Below the pieces are notes generated by a model. That model was not told where the DNA came from. It was given only the letters and a program-made list of their open reading frames with translations, and did not search any database. A stretch of 64,000 bases of DNA from JAZUCL01 sp045639125 (GTDB taxonomy: Bacteria > Bacillota > Clostridia > Oscillospirales > QAMX01), in the NCBI GenBank assembly GCA_045639125.1, contig JAZUCL010000014.1:1-64000 (forward strand), written 5' to 3'. Shown here in pieces: positions 26,455 to 36,753 of the stretch; within the stretch, counting starts at the first letter, position 1, and each line of letters starts with the position of its first letter. A program made the translations under genes and the position numbers.

Positions 26455-27356
26455 GCACATATCGTGAACTAATGCAACGTGCAAAGTCTGAACTTGCCCC
26501 TATGGTACTGTCTATGGCTGACCTTGAGGCAAGAGAACTTGCATATAAGGCGGTAGATATGTCAGGCGTTCATTTTTCCCGTGACCAATTCTTATCTCGT
26601 CTTGACAGATTTGCTCCTGCCGTTGCTGATGAAATTTTAGACTCACTCCTTGTCAGACGTCTTGGAGGAGAACCTCTTGCATATATTTTGGGTGAGTGGG
26701 ATTTTTACGGTCTTACTCTTGACGTTACCCCTGACGTACTTATCCCTCGTGCAGATACTGAAACTCTTGTTGAACACGCTTTAGAGTATCTTAACAACAG
26801 AGGACTTGTAAATAACGGTGAGAATGCAAAATTCCTCGATTTATGTTGCGGAAGCGGCTGTATTGGTATTGCCATTTTAAGTGAGTATGAACGCTCTATC
26901 GGTATCCTTTCCGATATTTCAAAATCCGCATTACAAGTAAGTGCATCGAACATAAAAAAGCACAATCTTTCCAGTCGTGCCGTTGTAATGGAGATGGATG
27001 CGTTAGACGAACCGCCACCCACTCTTCACGGTCTTGATATGATAGTATCAAATCCTCCCTACATTACGTCTGATGAAATGGCGTGTCTTGACGTGTCTGT
27101 GTCCGGCTTTGAGCCTGAACTTGCACTCTACGGCGGTAGCGATGGTCTTAATTTCTATCGCAACATCTGTGCCAACTTCGCAAGGACGTTAAAGAAAGAC
27201 GGCGTCTTAATATTTGAGGTTGGATATGAGCAAGCATACGAAGTTTCAAAACTAATGGAAAAACACGGATTTTATGATATAGAAACAGTTCGTGACCTTG
27301 CCGACAACGAGAGAGTTGTGTCAGGTAAGTATCGTGGCTGTCAGGAGGTATGTTAA
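26451..27356 (+). CDS. prmC: Release-factor glutamine methyltransferase PrmC (HemK)
   Basis: Start GTG 26451 overlaps the yqhQ stop (GTGA) with AAAGGAAG upstream. 301 residues: an N-terminal helical domain (GGEPLAYILGEWDFYGL, the substrate-positioning segment) and a Rossmann MTase domain with LDLCCGSGCIGIAI and the catalytic NPPY (SNPPYIT). It methylates the Gln of the GGQ motif in RF1/RF2. Confidence 0.94.
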   Translation: MSTYRELMQRAKSELAPMVLSMADLEARELAYKAVDMSGVHFSRDQFLSRLDRFAPAVADEILDSLLVRRLGGEPLAYILGEWDFYGLTLDVTPDVLIPRADTETLVEHALEYLNNRGLVNNGENAKFLDLCCGSGCIGIAILSEYERSIGILSDISKSALQVSASNIKKHNLSSRAVVMEMDALDEPPPTLHGLDMIVSNPPYITSDEMACLDVSVSGFEPELALYGGSDGLNFYRNICANFARTLKKDGVLIFEVGYEQAYEVSKLMEKHGFYDIETVRDLADNERVVSGKYRGCQEVC

Positions 27357-28499
27357 ATGGCTAACAATAAAAAAATGGGTGAGATAGTTTACACACAAGT
27401 CGGAGATCGTCAAAAGGCAATGGATACTGTCCTTGCACAGATTGAAAAGGATTTCGGCAAAGGTGCAATTATGCGTCTTAGCGAAAATCTTCACATGAAT
27501 GTAGACTCCATTTCAACAGGCTCATTGACTTTGGATATGGCACTCGGTATTGGCGGTGTGCCGAGAGGACGTATTATTGAAATATACGGACCTGAATCAT
27601 CAGGTAAAACAACTCTTGCACTCCATATTATCGCTGCGGCACAAAAGACAGATGGTGAGGCGGCATTCATTGATGCGGAGCACGCCCTCGACCCTGTATA
27701 CGCTCGTGCTCTTGGTGTAGACATTGACTCACTGCTCGTATCACAGCCTGACAATGGCGAGCAGGCTCTTGAAATCACAGAGGCACTTGTACGAAGCGGT
27801 GCTATTGACGTTATTGTTGTTGACTCAGTTGCCGCCCTCGTTCCTCGTGCAGAAATTGAGGGTGTTATGGGTGATTCTGTTGTTGGTCTTCAGGCTCGTC
27901 TTATGTCACAGGCGTTGCGTAAATTGGCAGGTGCTATTGCAAAGACTAACTGTACAGTTATCTTTATAAACCAACTTCGTGAAAAGATTGGCGGTATGGG
28001 TTACGGCCCTTCTGAAACCACAACAGGCGGTCGTGCTTTGAAATTCTACTCCTCTGTGCGTCTTGATGTTCGCCGTATTGAATATGTTAAAAACGGTACT
28101 GAAAATGTCGGCAACAGAACGAAGGTCAAGGTAGTTAAAAACAAACTTGCTCCTCCTTTCAAAATTGCTGAATTTGATATTATGTATGGTGAAGGTATTT
28201 CCAAATTTGCAGAACTTGTCGATTTGGGTATCGAATATAAGTTCGTTCAAAAAAGCGGATCATGGTTTGCCATGGGCGAAACTCGCCTTGGTCAAGGTCG
28301 TGACAAGGCTATTATGTTCTTCAAAGAAAATCCGGACATTGCAAAAGAACTTGAAAATAATATCCGTGTTGCATACGCTGAACGTATGGAACGTCAAGAA
28401 TCGTCACGTAAATCTGCACCCCCTGTTGATCGTACCATTTCGTCATCTGCTCCAATGCGTATTGATGCAGACGACTTTGATGAAGATGACGAAGCGTAA
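27357..28499 (+). CDS. recA: Recombinase A
   Basis: 380 residues. Walker [10 protein letters not shown] (about 77-85), Walker [11 protein letters not shown], loop L1/L2 segments including [19 protein letters not shown] and INQLREKIG, and an acidic C-terminal tail ([11 protein letters not shown]). ATG 27357 directly follows the prmC stop with GGAGG. No SOS (LexA-type) operator was recognised immediately upstream; the gene seems to be expressed from the yqhQ promoter. recX follows. Confidence 0.98.
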   Translation: MANNKKMGEIVYTQVGDRQKAMDTVLAQIEKDFGKGAIMRLSENLHMNVDSISTGSLTLDMALGIGGVPRGRIIEIYGPESSGKTTLALHIIAAAQKTDGEAAFIDAEHALDPVYARALGVDIDSLLVSQPDNGEQALEITEALVRSGAIDVIVVDSVAALVPRAEIEGVMGDSVVGLQARLMSQALRKLAGAIAKTNCTVIFINQLREKIGGMGYGPSETTTGGRALKFYSSVRLDVRRIEYVKNGTENVGNRTKVKVVKNKLAPPFKIAEFDIMYGEGISKFAELVDLGIEYKFVQKSGSWFAMGETRLGQGRDKAIMFFKENPDIAKELENNIRVAYAERMERQESSRKSAPPVDRTISSSAPMRIDADDFDEDDEA

Positions 28500-28541
28500 C
28501 AAGAGAAAGGAACTTGGCGGCACAGCCGATTGGATAACAAT

Positions 28542-29033
28542 ATGATAACCGACAAAGCAATAATTATTGCAAACAAGTTGCTTGCACGGCGTAGTATGTC
28601 TTGTCAGGAGTTAAACAATGCCCTCATAGGTCATAATATTTCACCTGAAACGGCTGCAGATACGATTGCTGAATTTAGCCGACTTGGTCTTGTAAACGAT
28701 GTGGAGTACGCAACAGCACTTGTACGACGCTATTGTGCACGACTACACGGTAAAACGGCAATTCGCATGAGATTAAAAGCACATGGCATTTCTGACGATG
28801 ATATTCGCATCGCACTTGCCGATTGGGAGCCTGATTATGAGAAACTTTGTCAACTGCTTGTATTGCGATTAGGTGGAGAAACAGATTACAAAACGATCCA
28901 GCGAGGCAATGCACTTTTATACCGAAGAGGTTTTTCATCTGACGAAATTCGTCATGCATTATCCCTTTATACAGAATATGCACACAATGTGGACGCACTT
29001 GACGATTTTGACGGTTACCCCGATGATGAATAA
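28542..29033 (+). CDS. recX: Regulatory protein RecX
   Basis: 163 residues from ATG 28542; an in-frame TTG at 28530 is an alternative and neither has a well-spaced Shine-Dalgarno site, so the start is uncertain. RecX three-helix repeats are recognisable: LLARRSMSCQELNNALI, FSRLGLVNDVEYATALV, ARLHGKTAIRMRLKAHGIS and NALLYRRGFSSDEIRHAL. RecX modulates RecA filaments. It starts 42 nt after recA. Confidence 0.85.
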   Translation: MITDKAIIIANKLLARRSMSCQELNNALIGHNISPETAADTIAEFSRLGLVNDVEYATALVRRYCARLHGKTAIRMRLKAHGISDDDIRIALADWEPDYEKLCQLLVLRLGGETDYKTIQRGNALLYRRGFSSDEIRHALSLYTEYAHNVDALDDFDGYPDDE

Positions 29034-29065
29034 ACAGTTAAGTTTATGGAGGAACGATACTTAGC

Positions 29066-30418
29066 ATGGATAAAAAGTTTTATATGATATCTCTTGGCTG
29101 TGCAAAGAATCTTACAGACAGCGAACAGATGCTTGCACGTCTGACACAAGCGGGATATACATTGTGTGAAGATCCTGATGAGGCAGACATTGGTATTATA
29201 AATACTTGTGCATTTATTGAAGATGCAAAAAAAGAATCCATTGAAAATATTTTGGAGTTGGCACAGTGTAAAAACACAGGTGCGATGGTGGCTCTCGTCG
29301 TAACAGGTTGTATGGCAGAACGTTACAAGGACGATATTTTTAACGAAATTCCTGAGGTAGATGCTGTTTTAGGCACAGGCAGTTATCACCAAATTGTAGA
29401 GTTGTGCGACAAACTCATGGCAGATGCCGATAATGGTGCTATGACAAAACAGTCAATATACGGTGATATAAACGCTCAATGTATTGAATATCCGAGAGTA
29501 CAGACGACTCCGTTTTTCTACTCATATCTTAAAATTTCAGAGGGTTGCGATAACCACTGTGCATACTGTGTTATTCCATCACTTCGTGGCTGTTATCGCA
29601 GCCGTGACGAGGAGGCAATTATCGAAGAGGCAAAAGGTCTTGCTGCCGCCGGTGTTCGTGAACTGATTATCGTTGCACAGGACATCACCCGATACGGTAT
29701 TGACAGATACGGAATGTATCGTCTGCCGTCTCTTTTAAGAAGTCTTGCAAAGATTGATGGTATTGATTGGATTAGACTCCACTATCTCTACCCGGACGAG
29801 TTTGGTGATGAACTTATTGACGTTATTGCAACTGAACCAAAAATTCTTAAATATATTGATATGCCGATTCAGCACTGTAGTGACACTTTGCTTTCATCTA
29901 TGAATCGCCGTTATTCAAAGGCGGAGTTAGAAGCACTTGTAAAGAAACTACGTAAAAAAATCCCCTCTATCGTTATTCGCACGACTGTAATTGTTGGTCT
30001 CCCCGGCGAAACGAAAGAGCAGTTTGCCGAGTTGTGCGACTTTATCTCAAAGATGAAGTTTGAGCGTGTCGGTGTATTTGCCTACTCACAAGAGGAAGGT
30101 ACCGTCGCCGGAGAGATGCCCTGCCAAATTGATGAGGACGTAAAAGTACAGCGTCAGGAAACACTTCTTGACGTCCAATCTCGTGTCATGGACAAATTCA
30201 ACGCATCTCGTATCGGCAAAGTGTATGACGTACTTTGTGAGGGTTACGACCGTGTCGCAGGCTGTTTCTTCGGCAGAAGTTTCGCTGAAAGCCCCGACAT
30301 TGACGGAAAAATATTCTTTATGCCCTGCGAGCCTCGTCCAAATGTTGGTGACTTTGTTCCTGTACGTATTGTTGAAGATTTAGATGGTGATTTGCTTGGT
30401 GAAGTGGAGGTTAAGTAA
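29066..30418 (+). CDS. rimO: Ribosomal protein S12 methylthiotransferase RimO
   Basis: 450 residues. The N-terminal MTTase domain starts YMISLGCAKNLTDSEQM with Cys ligands also in INTCAFIEDAK and VTGCMAERY; the radical-SAM motif is CDNHCAYC (about 156-163); a TRAM domain ends the protein. The LGCAKNLTDSE signature distinguishes RimO from MiaB, which is encoded separately at 47659. It methylthiolates Asp in S12. GGAGG precedes ATG 29066. Confidence 0.95.
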   Translation: MDKKFYMISLGCAKNLTDSEQMLARLTQAGYTLCEDPDEADIGIINTCAFIEDAKKESIENILELAQCKNTGAMVALVVTGCMAERYKDDIFNEIPEVDAVLGTGSYHQIVELCDKLMADADNGAMTKQSIYGDINAQCIEYPRVQTTPFFYSYLKISEGCDNHCAYCVIPSLRGCYRSRDEEAIIEEAKGLAAAGVRELIIVAQDITRYGIDRYGMYRLPSLLRSLAKIDGIDWIRLHYLYPDEFGDELIDVIATEPKILKYIDMPIQHCSDTLLSSMNRRYSKAELEALVKKLRKKIPSIVIRTTVIVGLPGETKEQFAELCDFISKMKFERVGVFAYSQEEGTVAGEMPCQIDEDVKVQRQETLLDVQSRVMDKFNASRIGKVYDVLCEGYDRVAGCFFGRSFAESPDIDGKIFFMPCEPRPNVGDFVPVRIVEDLDGDLLGEVEVK

Positions 30419-30420
30419 GT

Positions 30421-30978
30421 ATGAATCTTCCTAACGCTTTAACAATTCTTAGAATAGCACTCGTTCCGATATTCATGCTGTGCGGATTTAAGAACGGCTT
30501 GGGATTTCAAATTACCACGCTTTTAATATTCGTCTTGGCGGCAATTACTGACCAAATTGACGGTCACATTGCACGAAAATACAACCTTATCACAAACTTT
30601 GGCAAAATAATGGATCCTCTTGCAGACAAACTTCTTGTCACATCGGCATTTCTTGTGTTTATCGCCCAAGGCCGTATGGGTGCAATTCCCGTTATGATTA
30701 TTCTTGCTCGTGAATTTGCCGTTACATCACTTCGTGTCGTTGCGGCAGGTAACGGAAAAGTCATTGCGGCAGGTATGTCTGGCAAGATAAAAACAGTATC
30801 CCAGATAGTTTACGTTATACTGATGCTTCTAAACATTGGCAATCTACCGTTTATTTCACAAAGTGTTGCCTATTTCATAGAGCAAACTGCTATGTGGATT
30901 ATAACGGCAATTACTATTTGGTCAGGCATTGACTACTTTGTTTCAAACAAAGGGATTGTTAAATCAAGTCTAAAATAA
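30421..30978 (+). CDS. pgsA: CDP-diacylglycerol-glycerol-3-phosphate 3-phosphatidyltransferase
   Basis: 185 residues, membrane protein. The CDP-alcohol phosphotransferase motif D-x2-D-G-x2-A-R-x8-G-x3-D-x3-D is complete (DQIDGHIARKYNLITNFGKI followed by MDPLADK). N-terminus NLPNALTILRI is typical. It makes phosphatidylglycerol phosphate, the first step to PG and cardiolipin. It begins 2 nt after the rimO stop; rimO-pgsA is common in Firmicutes. Confidence 0.95.
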   Translation: MNLPNALTILRIALVPIFMLCGFKNGLGFQITTLLIFVLAAITDQIDGHIARKYNLITNFGKIMDPLADKLLVTSAFLVFIAQGRMGAIPVMIILAREFAVTSLRVVAAGNGKVIAAGMSGKIKTVSQIVYVILMLLNIGNLPFISQSVAYFIEQTAMWIITAITIWSGIDYFVSNKGIVKSSLK

Positions 30979-31013
30979 CATTTGATATATTTTACTCCAC
31001 GGAGGACTAAAAA

Positions 31014-32429
31014 ATGAAACTGTACAATACTTTAACTCGCACAAAGGACGAATTTGTTCCAATATCTCCCGATATAGTTAAACTCTACACTTGTGGCCCT
31101 ACTGTATACCACTTTGCCCACATCGGCAATTTGCGTACCTACATCTGTGAGGACGTACTTGACAAATATCTGCGTTATGTAGGCTACAACGTCAAGCGTG
31201 TTATGAATATTACAGACGTAGGTCATCTTTCAAGTGACTCGGACACAGGTGAGGATAAAATGCTCAAGGGTGCTCGCCGTGAGAAAAAGACAGTCATGGA
31301 AATTGCCAAGTTCTACACAGATGCATTTTTCGAGGATTGCCGTAAGTTAAACATACGCCGTCCCGACGTAGTTGAACCTGCAACAAATTGTATTGATGAG
31401 TATATAAATCTCATCACCGTACTTCTTGAAAAAGGCTACGCATACCACTCTGAGGGCAACATCTATTTTGACACGTCAAAACTTGACGAATACTATGTAT
31501 TCAACAAGCACGAAAAGGAAAACCTTATGTCAGGCGTTCGTGACGGCGTTGAGGAAGATTTGTCGAAACGCAACAAAGAGGACTTCGTTTTATGGTTTAC
31601 AAAGTCCAAGTTTGAGGACCAGGAACTTAAATGGGATAGTCCTTGGGGTATCGGATACCCTGGCTGGCATATTGAGTGTTCAGGCATCAGCATGAAACAT
31701 TTAGGTGATACTCTTGATATTCACTGTGGCGGTATCGACAACGCATTCCCCCACCACACAAACGAAATTGCTCAAAGTGAGGCGTATATCGGTCATAAAT
31801 GGTGTAACTACTGGTTCCATGTTATGCACCTTTTGACAGGTGACGGCAAGATGAGTAAGTCAAAGGGCGAATTTTTGACAGTTTCACTCCTTGAAAGCAA
31901 AGGCTACAACCCTCTTGCATATCGTTTGTTCTGCCTCCAGTCCCATTACCGTCGTCCGTTACAGTTTAACTACGAGATTTTGGACAACGCAACCACAACA
32001 TACAACAAACTAATTGAGCGTATTGCCGCACTTGACCCGGAAAATGGTGAATGTCGTGATGATGCTATGGCTCCTTTGCGTCAGAATTTCATTGATGCAA
32101 TGGACAACGATTTGAACACATCTCTTGCAATTACCGCCGTATACGACCTGCTTAAATCAAATTTGAGTGATCGTGAAAAGTGCGTACTGCTCGGTGAGTT
32201 TGATACTGTTTTATCCCTCGACCTACTCTCTGCTGCCGAGGCAGTAAGGGCGGCTCAAAATTCGGCACCATCTGAGGAAGACGCAGAGATTGTGGCAATG
32301 ATTGAGGCTCGTACAGCCGCAAAGAAAGCAAAAAACTTCCAAGAGGCTGACCGTATCCGTGATACGCTCAAAGAGATGGGAATCATCTTAGAGGACACGG
32401 CACAAGGTGTCAAATGGAGAAGAGCGTAA
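31014..32429 (+). CDS. cysS: Cysteinyl-tRNA synthetase
   Basis: 471 residues. Class I motifs: a HIGH variant in HFAHIGNLRTY and KMSKSKG; zinc ligands include Cys in YTCGPTVY and in WHIECSG, plus His/Glu in HHTNEIAQSE. ATG 31014 follows GGAGG. No T-box leader is visible in the 35-nt gap after pgsA, so it is probably read as part of the upstream run. Confidence 0.97.
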   Translation: MKLYNTLTRTKDEFVPISPDIVKLYTCGPTVYHFAHIGNLRTYICEDVLDKYLRYVGYNVKRVMNITDVGHLSSDSDTGEDKMLKGARREKKTVMEIAKFYTDAFFEDCRKLNIRRPDVVEPATNCIDEYINLITVLLEKGYAYHSEGNIYFDTSKLDEYYVFNKHEKENLMSGVRDGVEEDLSKRNKEDFVLWFTKSKFEDQELKWDSPWGIGYPGWHIECSGISMKHLGDTLDIHCGGIDNAFPHHTNEIAQSEAYIGHKWCNYWFHVMHLLTGDGKMSKSKGEFLTVSLLESKGYNPLAYRLFCLQSHYRRPLQFNYEILDNATTTYNKLIERIAALDPENGECRDDAMAPLRQNFIDAMDNDLNTSLAITAVYDLLKSNLSDREKCVLLGEFDTVLSLDLLSAAEAVRAAQNSAPSEEDAEIVAMIEARTAAKKAKNFQEADRIRDTLKEMGIILEDTAQGVKWRRA

Positions 32430-32451
32430 GTTTTACTTAGATAACTACAGT

Positions 32452-32476
32452 GGGGCAGTTTGAAAACTGCCCCTTT
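32452..32476 (+). terminator. Weak hairpin after cysS
   Basis: GGGGCAGTTT and AAACTGCCCC (32452-32461, 32464-32473) form a strong stem but only CTTTAAG follows. It may attenuate rather than stop transcription into mfd. Confidence 0.5.
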
Positions 32477-32508
32477 AAGTGTTATGAATTGATAAAGGAG
32501 ATGGCTCA

Positions 32509-35500
32509 ATGCTCGGTCTATGTAAGGCATTAAGTGAATTTCAAGAGTTTTCCTCTCTTAGCCGCTGTATCTGTGATCACAGAAACAATATCACCGCCTG
32601 CCCTGTTGCTGTGGCAGGTCTTTCTCCTATCCATAAAGCACATATTATAGGTGCATATCACCGCTTGACAAACGAGCCTGTCGTTGTCATCTGTGGTGAT
32701 GACGTCCAGTTGCGTAAACTCGGTGCAGACATCACATCTTTTTGTGAAACGCCTATAACTATACTCCCCGACCGTTCACTGACTTTTTATTCAGTTGATA
32801 CTGTATCTCGTGAATGGGAACTTTTAAGACTTCGTACATTACGTGCTATATCCGACAAAAAAGCACCTATTCTTCTCACCACCCCTGACGCACTTCTTCG
32901 CCGCACCATGCCGCCGGCGGTACTTGAAGGCTCTGCCATGACTATACAAGTGGGCAAAGAGTACAAACTCTCTGACCTCCGTGCCCATCTTGTGGCTTGC
33001 GGTTACGTCTACTGTGATAGAGTTGAGGGTGTCGGACAGTTTGCTGTCCGTGGCGGCATTTTAGATTTCTTTTCACCTGCCCATGACCGCCCCATTCGTG
33101 TTGACTTCTTCGGTGACGAAGTGGATAATATGGGCTTTTTTGATCCCACTACCCAACGGCGTATAGAAAACACAAATACAGCCGACATTCTCCCTGCCGC
33201 TGAGGTGTTACCTCACCTTGCACCAAACGGAGTTGAGGGGCTTTTACGTGATATGGAGTCCCTTTGTAACGGACTTTCCAAGAAGAAAAATACCGATGAA
33301 GCGTTGGCAATCATTCGTGGTGATATAGAACGTCTTTCCCAGACAGGCAACTTGCCGTCTGCCGACAAATATATGTCGCTTATTTATCCTGATTTTGCCT
33401 GTGGTATTGACTACATTAGTCCCAATACCGCCGTTTTTGTATGTGAAACGCCAAGGGTACGTGAGCGAATTAAATCGTGTATATGGCAGTCTAACGAGGA
33501 CTCAAAAACTTTGATAGAGTCTGGTACTATAACAGGCTCGCTGGCTGAATTTATGGAAACAGAAGAGCGGTTTTTCTCATTTCTATCAAAAAACCCGCTC
33601 GTTGAGTTGGAAAGTTTTCTTTCCGGCAGTATTGAACCTCGTCCAAAGGAAATTCTCACCATGTCGGCAAAGCAGTTGCCAAGTTACGGTCTTAGTTTTG
33701 AAACGGCAGCCGAGGACGTGGCACACTATCGTAAAAACGGATACTCCACAGTTATTCTCGCCTCTACTCCCATGCGTGCCCAACATCTGTTTGACTTACT
33801 GACAAAAGGCGGAGAACATCTTGACAGCACTGCTCTTGACTACCATCTCTCTACACTTCCGCCAAATGGTAGCGTATTCGTAACGGTCGGTAATCTGTCA
33901 GCAGGTATCGAATATCCGTCAGCACGTATTGCCGTTATAACTGAGGGGCAGTTTACAGGCGACAAAAGTAAAAAGAGTTCAAAATCCAAGTCCGACAACA
34001 AGGACAGAATGAAAATCCAGTCATACTCCGACTTATCTGTTGGTGACCTTGTAGTACACGAACACCACGGTATCGGTCAGTTTGTAGGTATCGAAAAAAT
34101 CAAAACAGACGGTGCTGTGCGTGACTATATTAAAATCGTATATGCAGGTACCGACTCTCTCTTTGTCCCTGCTACACAACTTGACTTAGTATCAAAATAT
34201 ATCGGTGCAGGTGAAGATGCTCCTGTCAAACTCAACCGCCTTGGCGGTGCTGAATGGCAAAAGGCAAAATCGAGAGCAAAGGGTGCGGCAAAAGATATGG
34301 CTAAAAAACTTATTGCCATATATGCGGAGCGAAAACGCCGTCCAGGTTTTTCCTTTGCCCCTGATGACGAGTGGCAAAAGGAGTTTGAGGAGTCTTTCGA
34401 ATATGAGGAAACTGAGGCTCAACTTCGCTCCACCCAGGAGATAAAGAAGGATATGATTGCCCCAACGCCTATGGATCGCCTTTTGTGCGGTGATGTTGGT
34501 TTTGGTAAGACGGAGGTTGCACTTCGTGCCGTTATGAAGTGTATTTTATCTAATAAACAGGCGGCAATTCTTGTTCCAACGACAGTTCTTGCACGTCAGC
34601 ACTATCTCACAGCGTTGCGTAGATTTTCGGGCTATCCTGTGAAAATTGCATTGCTTTCAAGATTTCAGACGCCTACGGAAACGAAAGAGATTCTCCGTAA
34701 ACTGTCAAGCGGTCTTATTGATTTCGTCATTGGAACACATAAACTTTTAGGTAAAAATATAAAGTTCCACGATTTAGGACTTTTAATCATTGACGAGGAA
34801 CAGCGTTTTGGTGTCACCCACAAGGAACGGCTAAAAGAGATTGCCAAAAATGTTGATACACTCACAATGACTGCAACGCCTATCCCACGTACTCTGAATA
34901 TGGCTCTGTCAGGTATTCGTGATATGTCCGTATTAGAGGAAGCACCTCGTGACAGACACCCGGTACAAACCTACGTTTTAGAACATAACGAGTCTGTCAT
35001 AAGCGATGCAATCCGCCGTGAAATATCTCGTGGTGGTCAAGTATACTATATCCACAATCGTGTTGAGAACATCGACAGAGTTGCCGCTCGGTTAAAAGCA
35101 CGGCTTGGTGACGATGTGGAGGTTGCTGTTGCCCACGGACAGATGGACGAAACTCAACTAAATTCTGTAATGAATCGTATGAGTGAAAATGAAATTCAAG
35201 TCCTTGTGTGTACCACCATTATTGAAACAGGCATTGACATTCCAAACGTCAACACCCTTATAATTGAAGATGCAGACAAACTCGGTCTTGCCCAACTCCA
35301 CCAGATAAGAGGTAGAGTAGGCCGTTCTCCACGTCATGCATACGCCTATCTCACATATCGTACAGGCAAGGTGTTGACGGAAGTAGGAATGAAGAGACTG
35401 AGTGCAATGCGTGAGTTTGCAGGCTTTGGTTCAGGCTTCAAAATTGCTCTTCGTGACTTGGAAATACGTGGTGCAGGCAACATCTTAGGTACGGAACAGT

Positions 35501-36051
35501 CAGGTAACATGGTTAGTGTCGGCTATGATATGTATCTCAAACTTCTTGAGGAGGCTGTTTTAGAGGAGCGTGGCGAGAAGTCGGAAAATCGTGTTGATTG
35601 CGAGGCTGAATTGACGGTAAGTGCACATATTCCTAACACGTATATCCCTGTAACAGAGGAGCGTATGGACGTATATCGCCGTATTGCCTTTATAAAAAAT
35701 CATGATGATGCAGACGATGTAATTGATGAATTATGTGACCGCTACGGTGATCCACCTCACAGCGTCATGATGTTAATTGACATTGCTCAACTTCGTGGTG
35801 ATGCGTCACGTGCCGATATTATCGGTATTCGTCAAAAGGGAGATACACTTATGTTCTTTATGGCAATGCCCGACCTTGCAAAAATAAGTGCACTCTGTGC
35901 TGTACGGGCATATAAGGGCAGAATTATGATGAATGCAGGTGATAAGCCATATATATCCCTAAGACTTCGCAGTGACGAAAATCCGTTGGCTGTTGCAAAA
36001 AATATCGTGTCTATCTATGGCAGATCAGAAAATGAGCAGACGGAAAAATAG
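32509..36051 (+). CDS. mfd: Transcription-repair coupling factor Mfd
   Basis: 1180 residues, usual length. UvrB-like N-terminal region (FAVRGGILDFFSP, about 180), RNA-polymerase-interaction domain near VGDLVVHEHHGIGQF (about 508), then the RecG-like translocase with Walker A GDVGFGKTE (about 660), IIDEEQRFG, and TATPIPRTLNMAL, and a C-terminal TRCF domain. It removes stalled RNA polymerase and recruits UvrA. AAGGAG precedes ATG 32509; a strong terminator follows. Confidence 0.97.
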   Translation: MLGLCKALSEFQEFSSLSRCICDHRNNITACPVAVAGLSPIHKAHIIGAYHRLTNEPVVVICGDDVQLRKLGADITSFCETPITILPDRSLTFYSVDTVSREWELLRLRTLRAISDKKAPILLTTPDALLRRTMPPAVLEGSAMTIQVGKEYKLSDLRAHLVACGYVYCDRVEGVGQFAVRGGILDFFSPAHDRPIRVDFFGDEVDNMGFFDPTTQRRIENTNTADILPAAEVLPHLAPNGVEGLLRDMESLCNGLSKKKNTDEALAIIRGDIERLSQTGNLPSADKYMSLIYPDFACGIDYISPNTAVFVCETPRVRERIKSCIWQSNEDSKTLIESGTITGSLAEFMETEERFFSFLSKNPLVELESFLSGSIEPRPKEILTMSAKQLPSYGLSFETAAEDVAHYRKNGYSTVILASTPMRAQHLFDLLTKGGEHLDSTALDYHLSTLPPNGSVFVTVGNLSAGIEYPSARIAVITEGQFTGDKSKKSSKSKSDNKDRMKIQSYSDLSVGDLVVHEHHGIGQFVGIEKIKTDGAVRDYIKIVYAGTDSLFVPATQLDLVSKYIGAGEDAPVKLNRLGGAEWQKAKSRAKGAAKDMAKKLIAIYAERKRRPGFSFAPDDEWQKEFEESFEYEETEAQLRSTQEIKKDMIAPTPMDRLLCGDVGFGKTEVALRAVMKCILSNKQAAILVPTTVLARQHYLTALRRFSGYPVKIALLSRFQTPTETKEILRKLSSGLIDFVIGTHKLLGKNIKFHDLGLLIIDEEQRFGVTHKERLKEIAKNVDTLTMTATPIPRTLNMALSGIRDMSVLEEAPRDRHPVQTYVLEHNESVISDAIRREISRGGQVYYIHNRVENIDRVAARLKARLGDDVEVAVAHGQMDETQLNSVMNRMSENEIQVLVCTTIIETGIDIPNVNTLIIEDADKLGLAQLHQIRGRVGRSPRHAYAYLTYRTGKVLTEVGMKRLSAMREFAGFGSGFKIALRDLEIRGAGNILGTEQSGNMVSVGYDMYLKLLEEAVLEERGEKSENRVDCEAELTVSAHIPNTYIPVTEERMDVYRRIAFIKNHDDADDVIDELCDRYGDPPHSVMMLIDIAQLRGDASRADIIGIRQKGDTLMFFMAMPDLAKISALCAVRAYKGRIMMNAGDKPYISLRLRSDENPLAVAKNIVSIYGRSENEQTEK

Positions 36052-36056
36052 ATGAG

Positions 36057-36098
36057 AAAAGGTCGCAATTACAAAAGTAATTGCGACCTTGATTTTTT
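36057..36098. terminator. Bidirectional terminator between mfd and the alr-mazF run
   Basis: A perfect 14-bp stem (36059-36072 and 36077-36090, AAAA loop) is followed by GATTTTTTC on the plus strand and TTTTC on the minus strand. It serves the convergent genes on both sides. Confidence 0.9.
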
Positions 36099-36104
36099 CT
36101 TTTA

Positions 36105-36743
36105 CTATGAGATAGTGTAGTTACCGCTGACAAGAAGTTTATTAGTAGCACCTGTTGCCTTAAATCCTCTGCCCTGTACAGTTACCATGTACAGATTGTT
36201 CTGTGCAAGGTTCTTTCCGTTTGACAAAACAGTTGCAGTTGTAAGGTTTACAAGACCGGGGTCGGAGGTAGCAACACAAGTTGCATCACCGATACGAAGT
36301 AAAATCATACCGCCTACATCAAAGATGAGTGTTTGACCTTTCTTTACCTCTACAAGACGCCAGTCGTTACTGCCGATACCGGACGGTGAAGTGGAAGTAC
36401 CGTTCATACGAGCAAGCACCTGAGAAGTGACTGCATCGATAAACTGAGCATCAGTTGCAATATTGAGATTGCGTTCCTCAAATTCGGTAATTGTTGCGTC
36501 AAGTTGTGACGTATACTCTGTAAGTTTCTGATTCATCTCGGTTGAAAATTCTTTGCTCTTGAGTTCGATGCTGTCATTTACGTTTTCAAGGATTTCAGGA
36601 GCCAAAACATCCGTTATGTAGCTAAGTGCTACAACAGGATCGTCCTGCGAACCAAACTCTGCCGCAATAGCCATATAGCCGGTAAGCAACAGTAACACCA
36701 TCAAAAACGCACTTGTTGTCAAAATCCACTTTTTCTTAGACAT
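36105..36743 (-). CDS. Membrane-anchored coiled-coil protein, function unknown
   Basis: ATG 36743 with AGGAGA is chosen over codons inside mazF; 212 residues. One N-terminal transmembrane helix (about 5-27) precedes a predicted coiled coil (about 45-100, NDSIELKSKEFSTEMNQKL) and a C-terminal beta-rich domain (about 130-212) with VKKGQTLIFDVGGMILLRIG and DPGLVNLTTA. I do not recognise the family. It starts 10 nt after mazF and is the last gene before the terminator, so it is translated with the toxin gene; whether it has any functional link to it is unknown. Confidence 0.78.
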   Translation of the reverse strand: MSKKKWILTTSAFLMVLLLLTGYMAIAAEFGSQDDPVVALSYITDVLAPEILENVNDSIELKSKEFSTEMNQKLTEYTSQLDATITEFEERNLNIATDAQFIDAVTSQVLARMNGTSTSPSGIGSNDWRLVEVKKGQTLIFDVGGMILLRIGDATCVATSDPGLVNLTTATVLSNGKNLAQNNLYMVTVQGRGFKATGATNKLLVSGNYTIS

Positions 36744-36753
36744 AGTAATTCTC

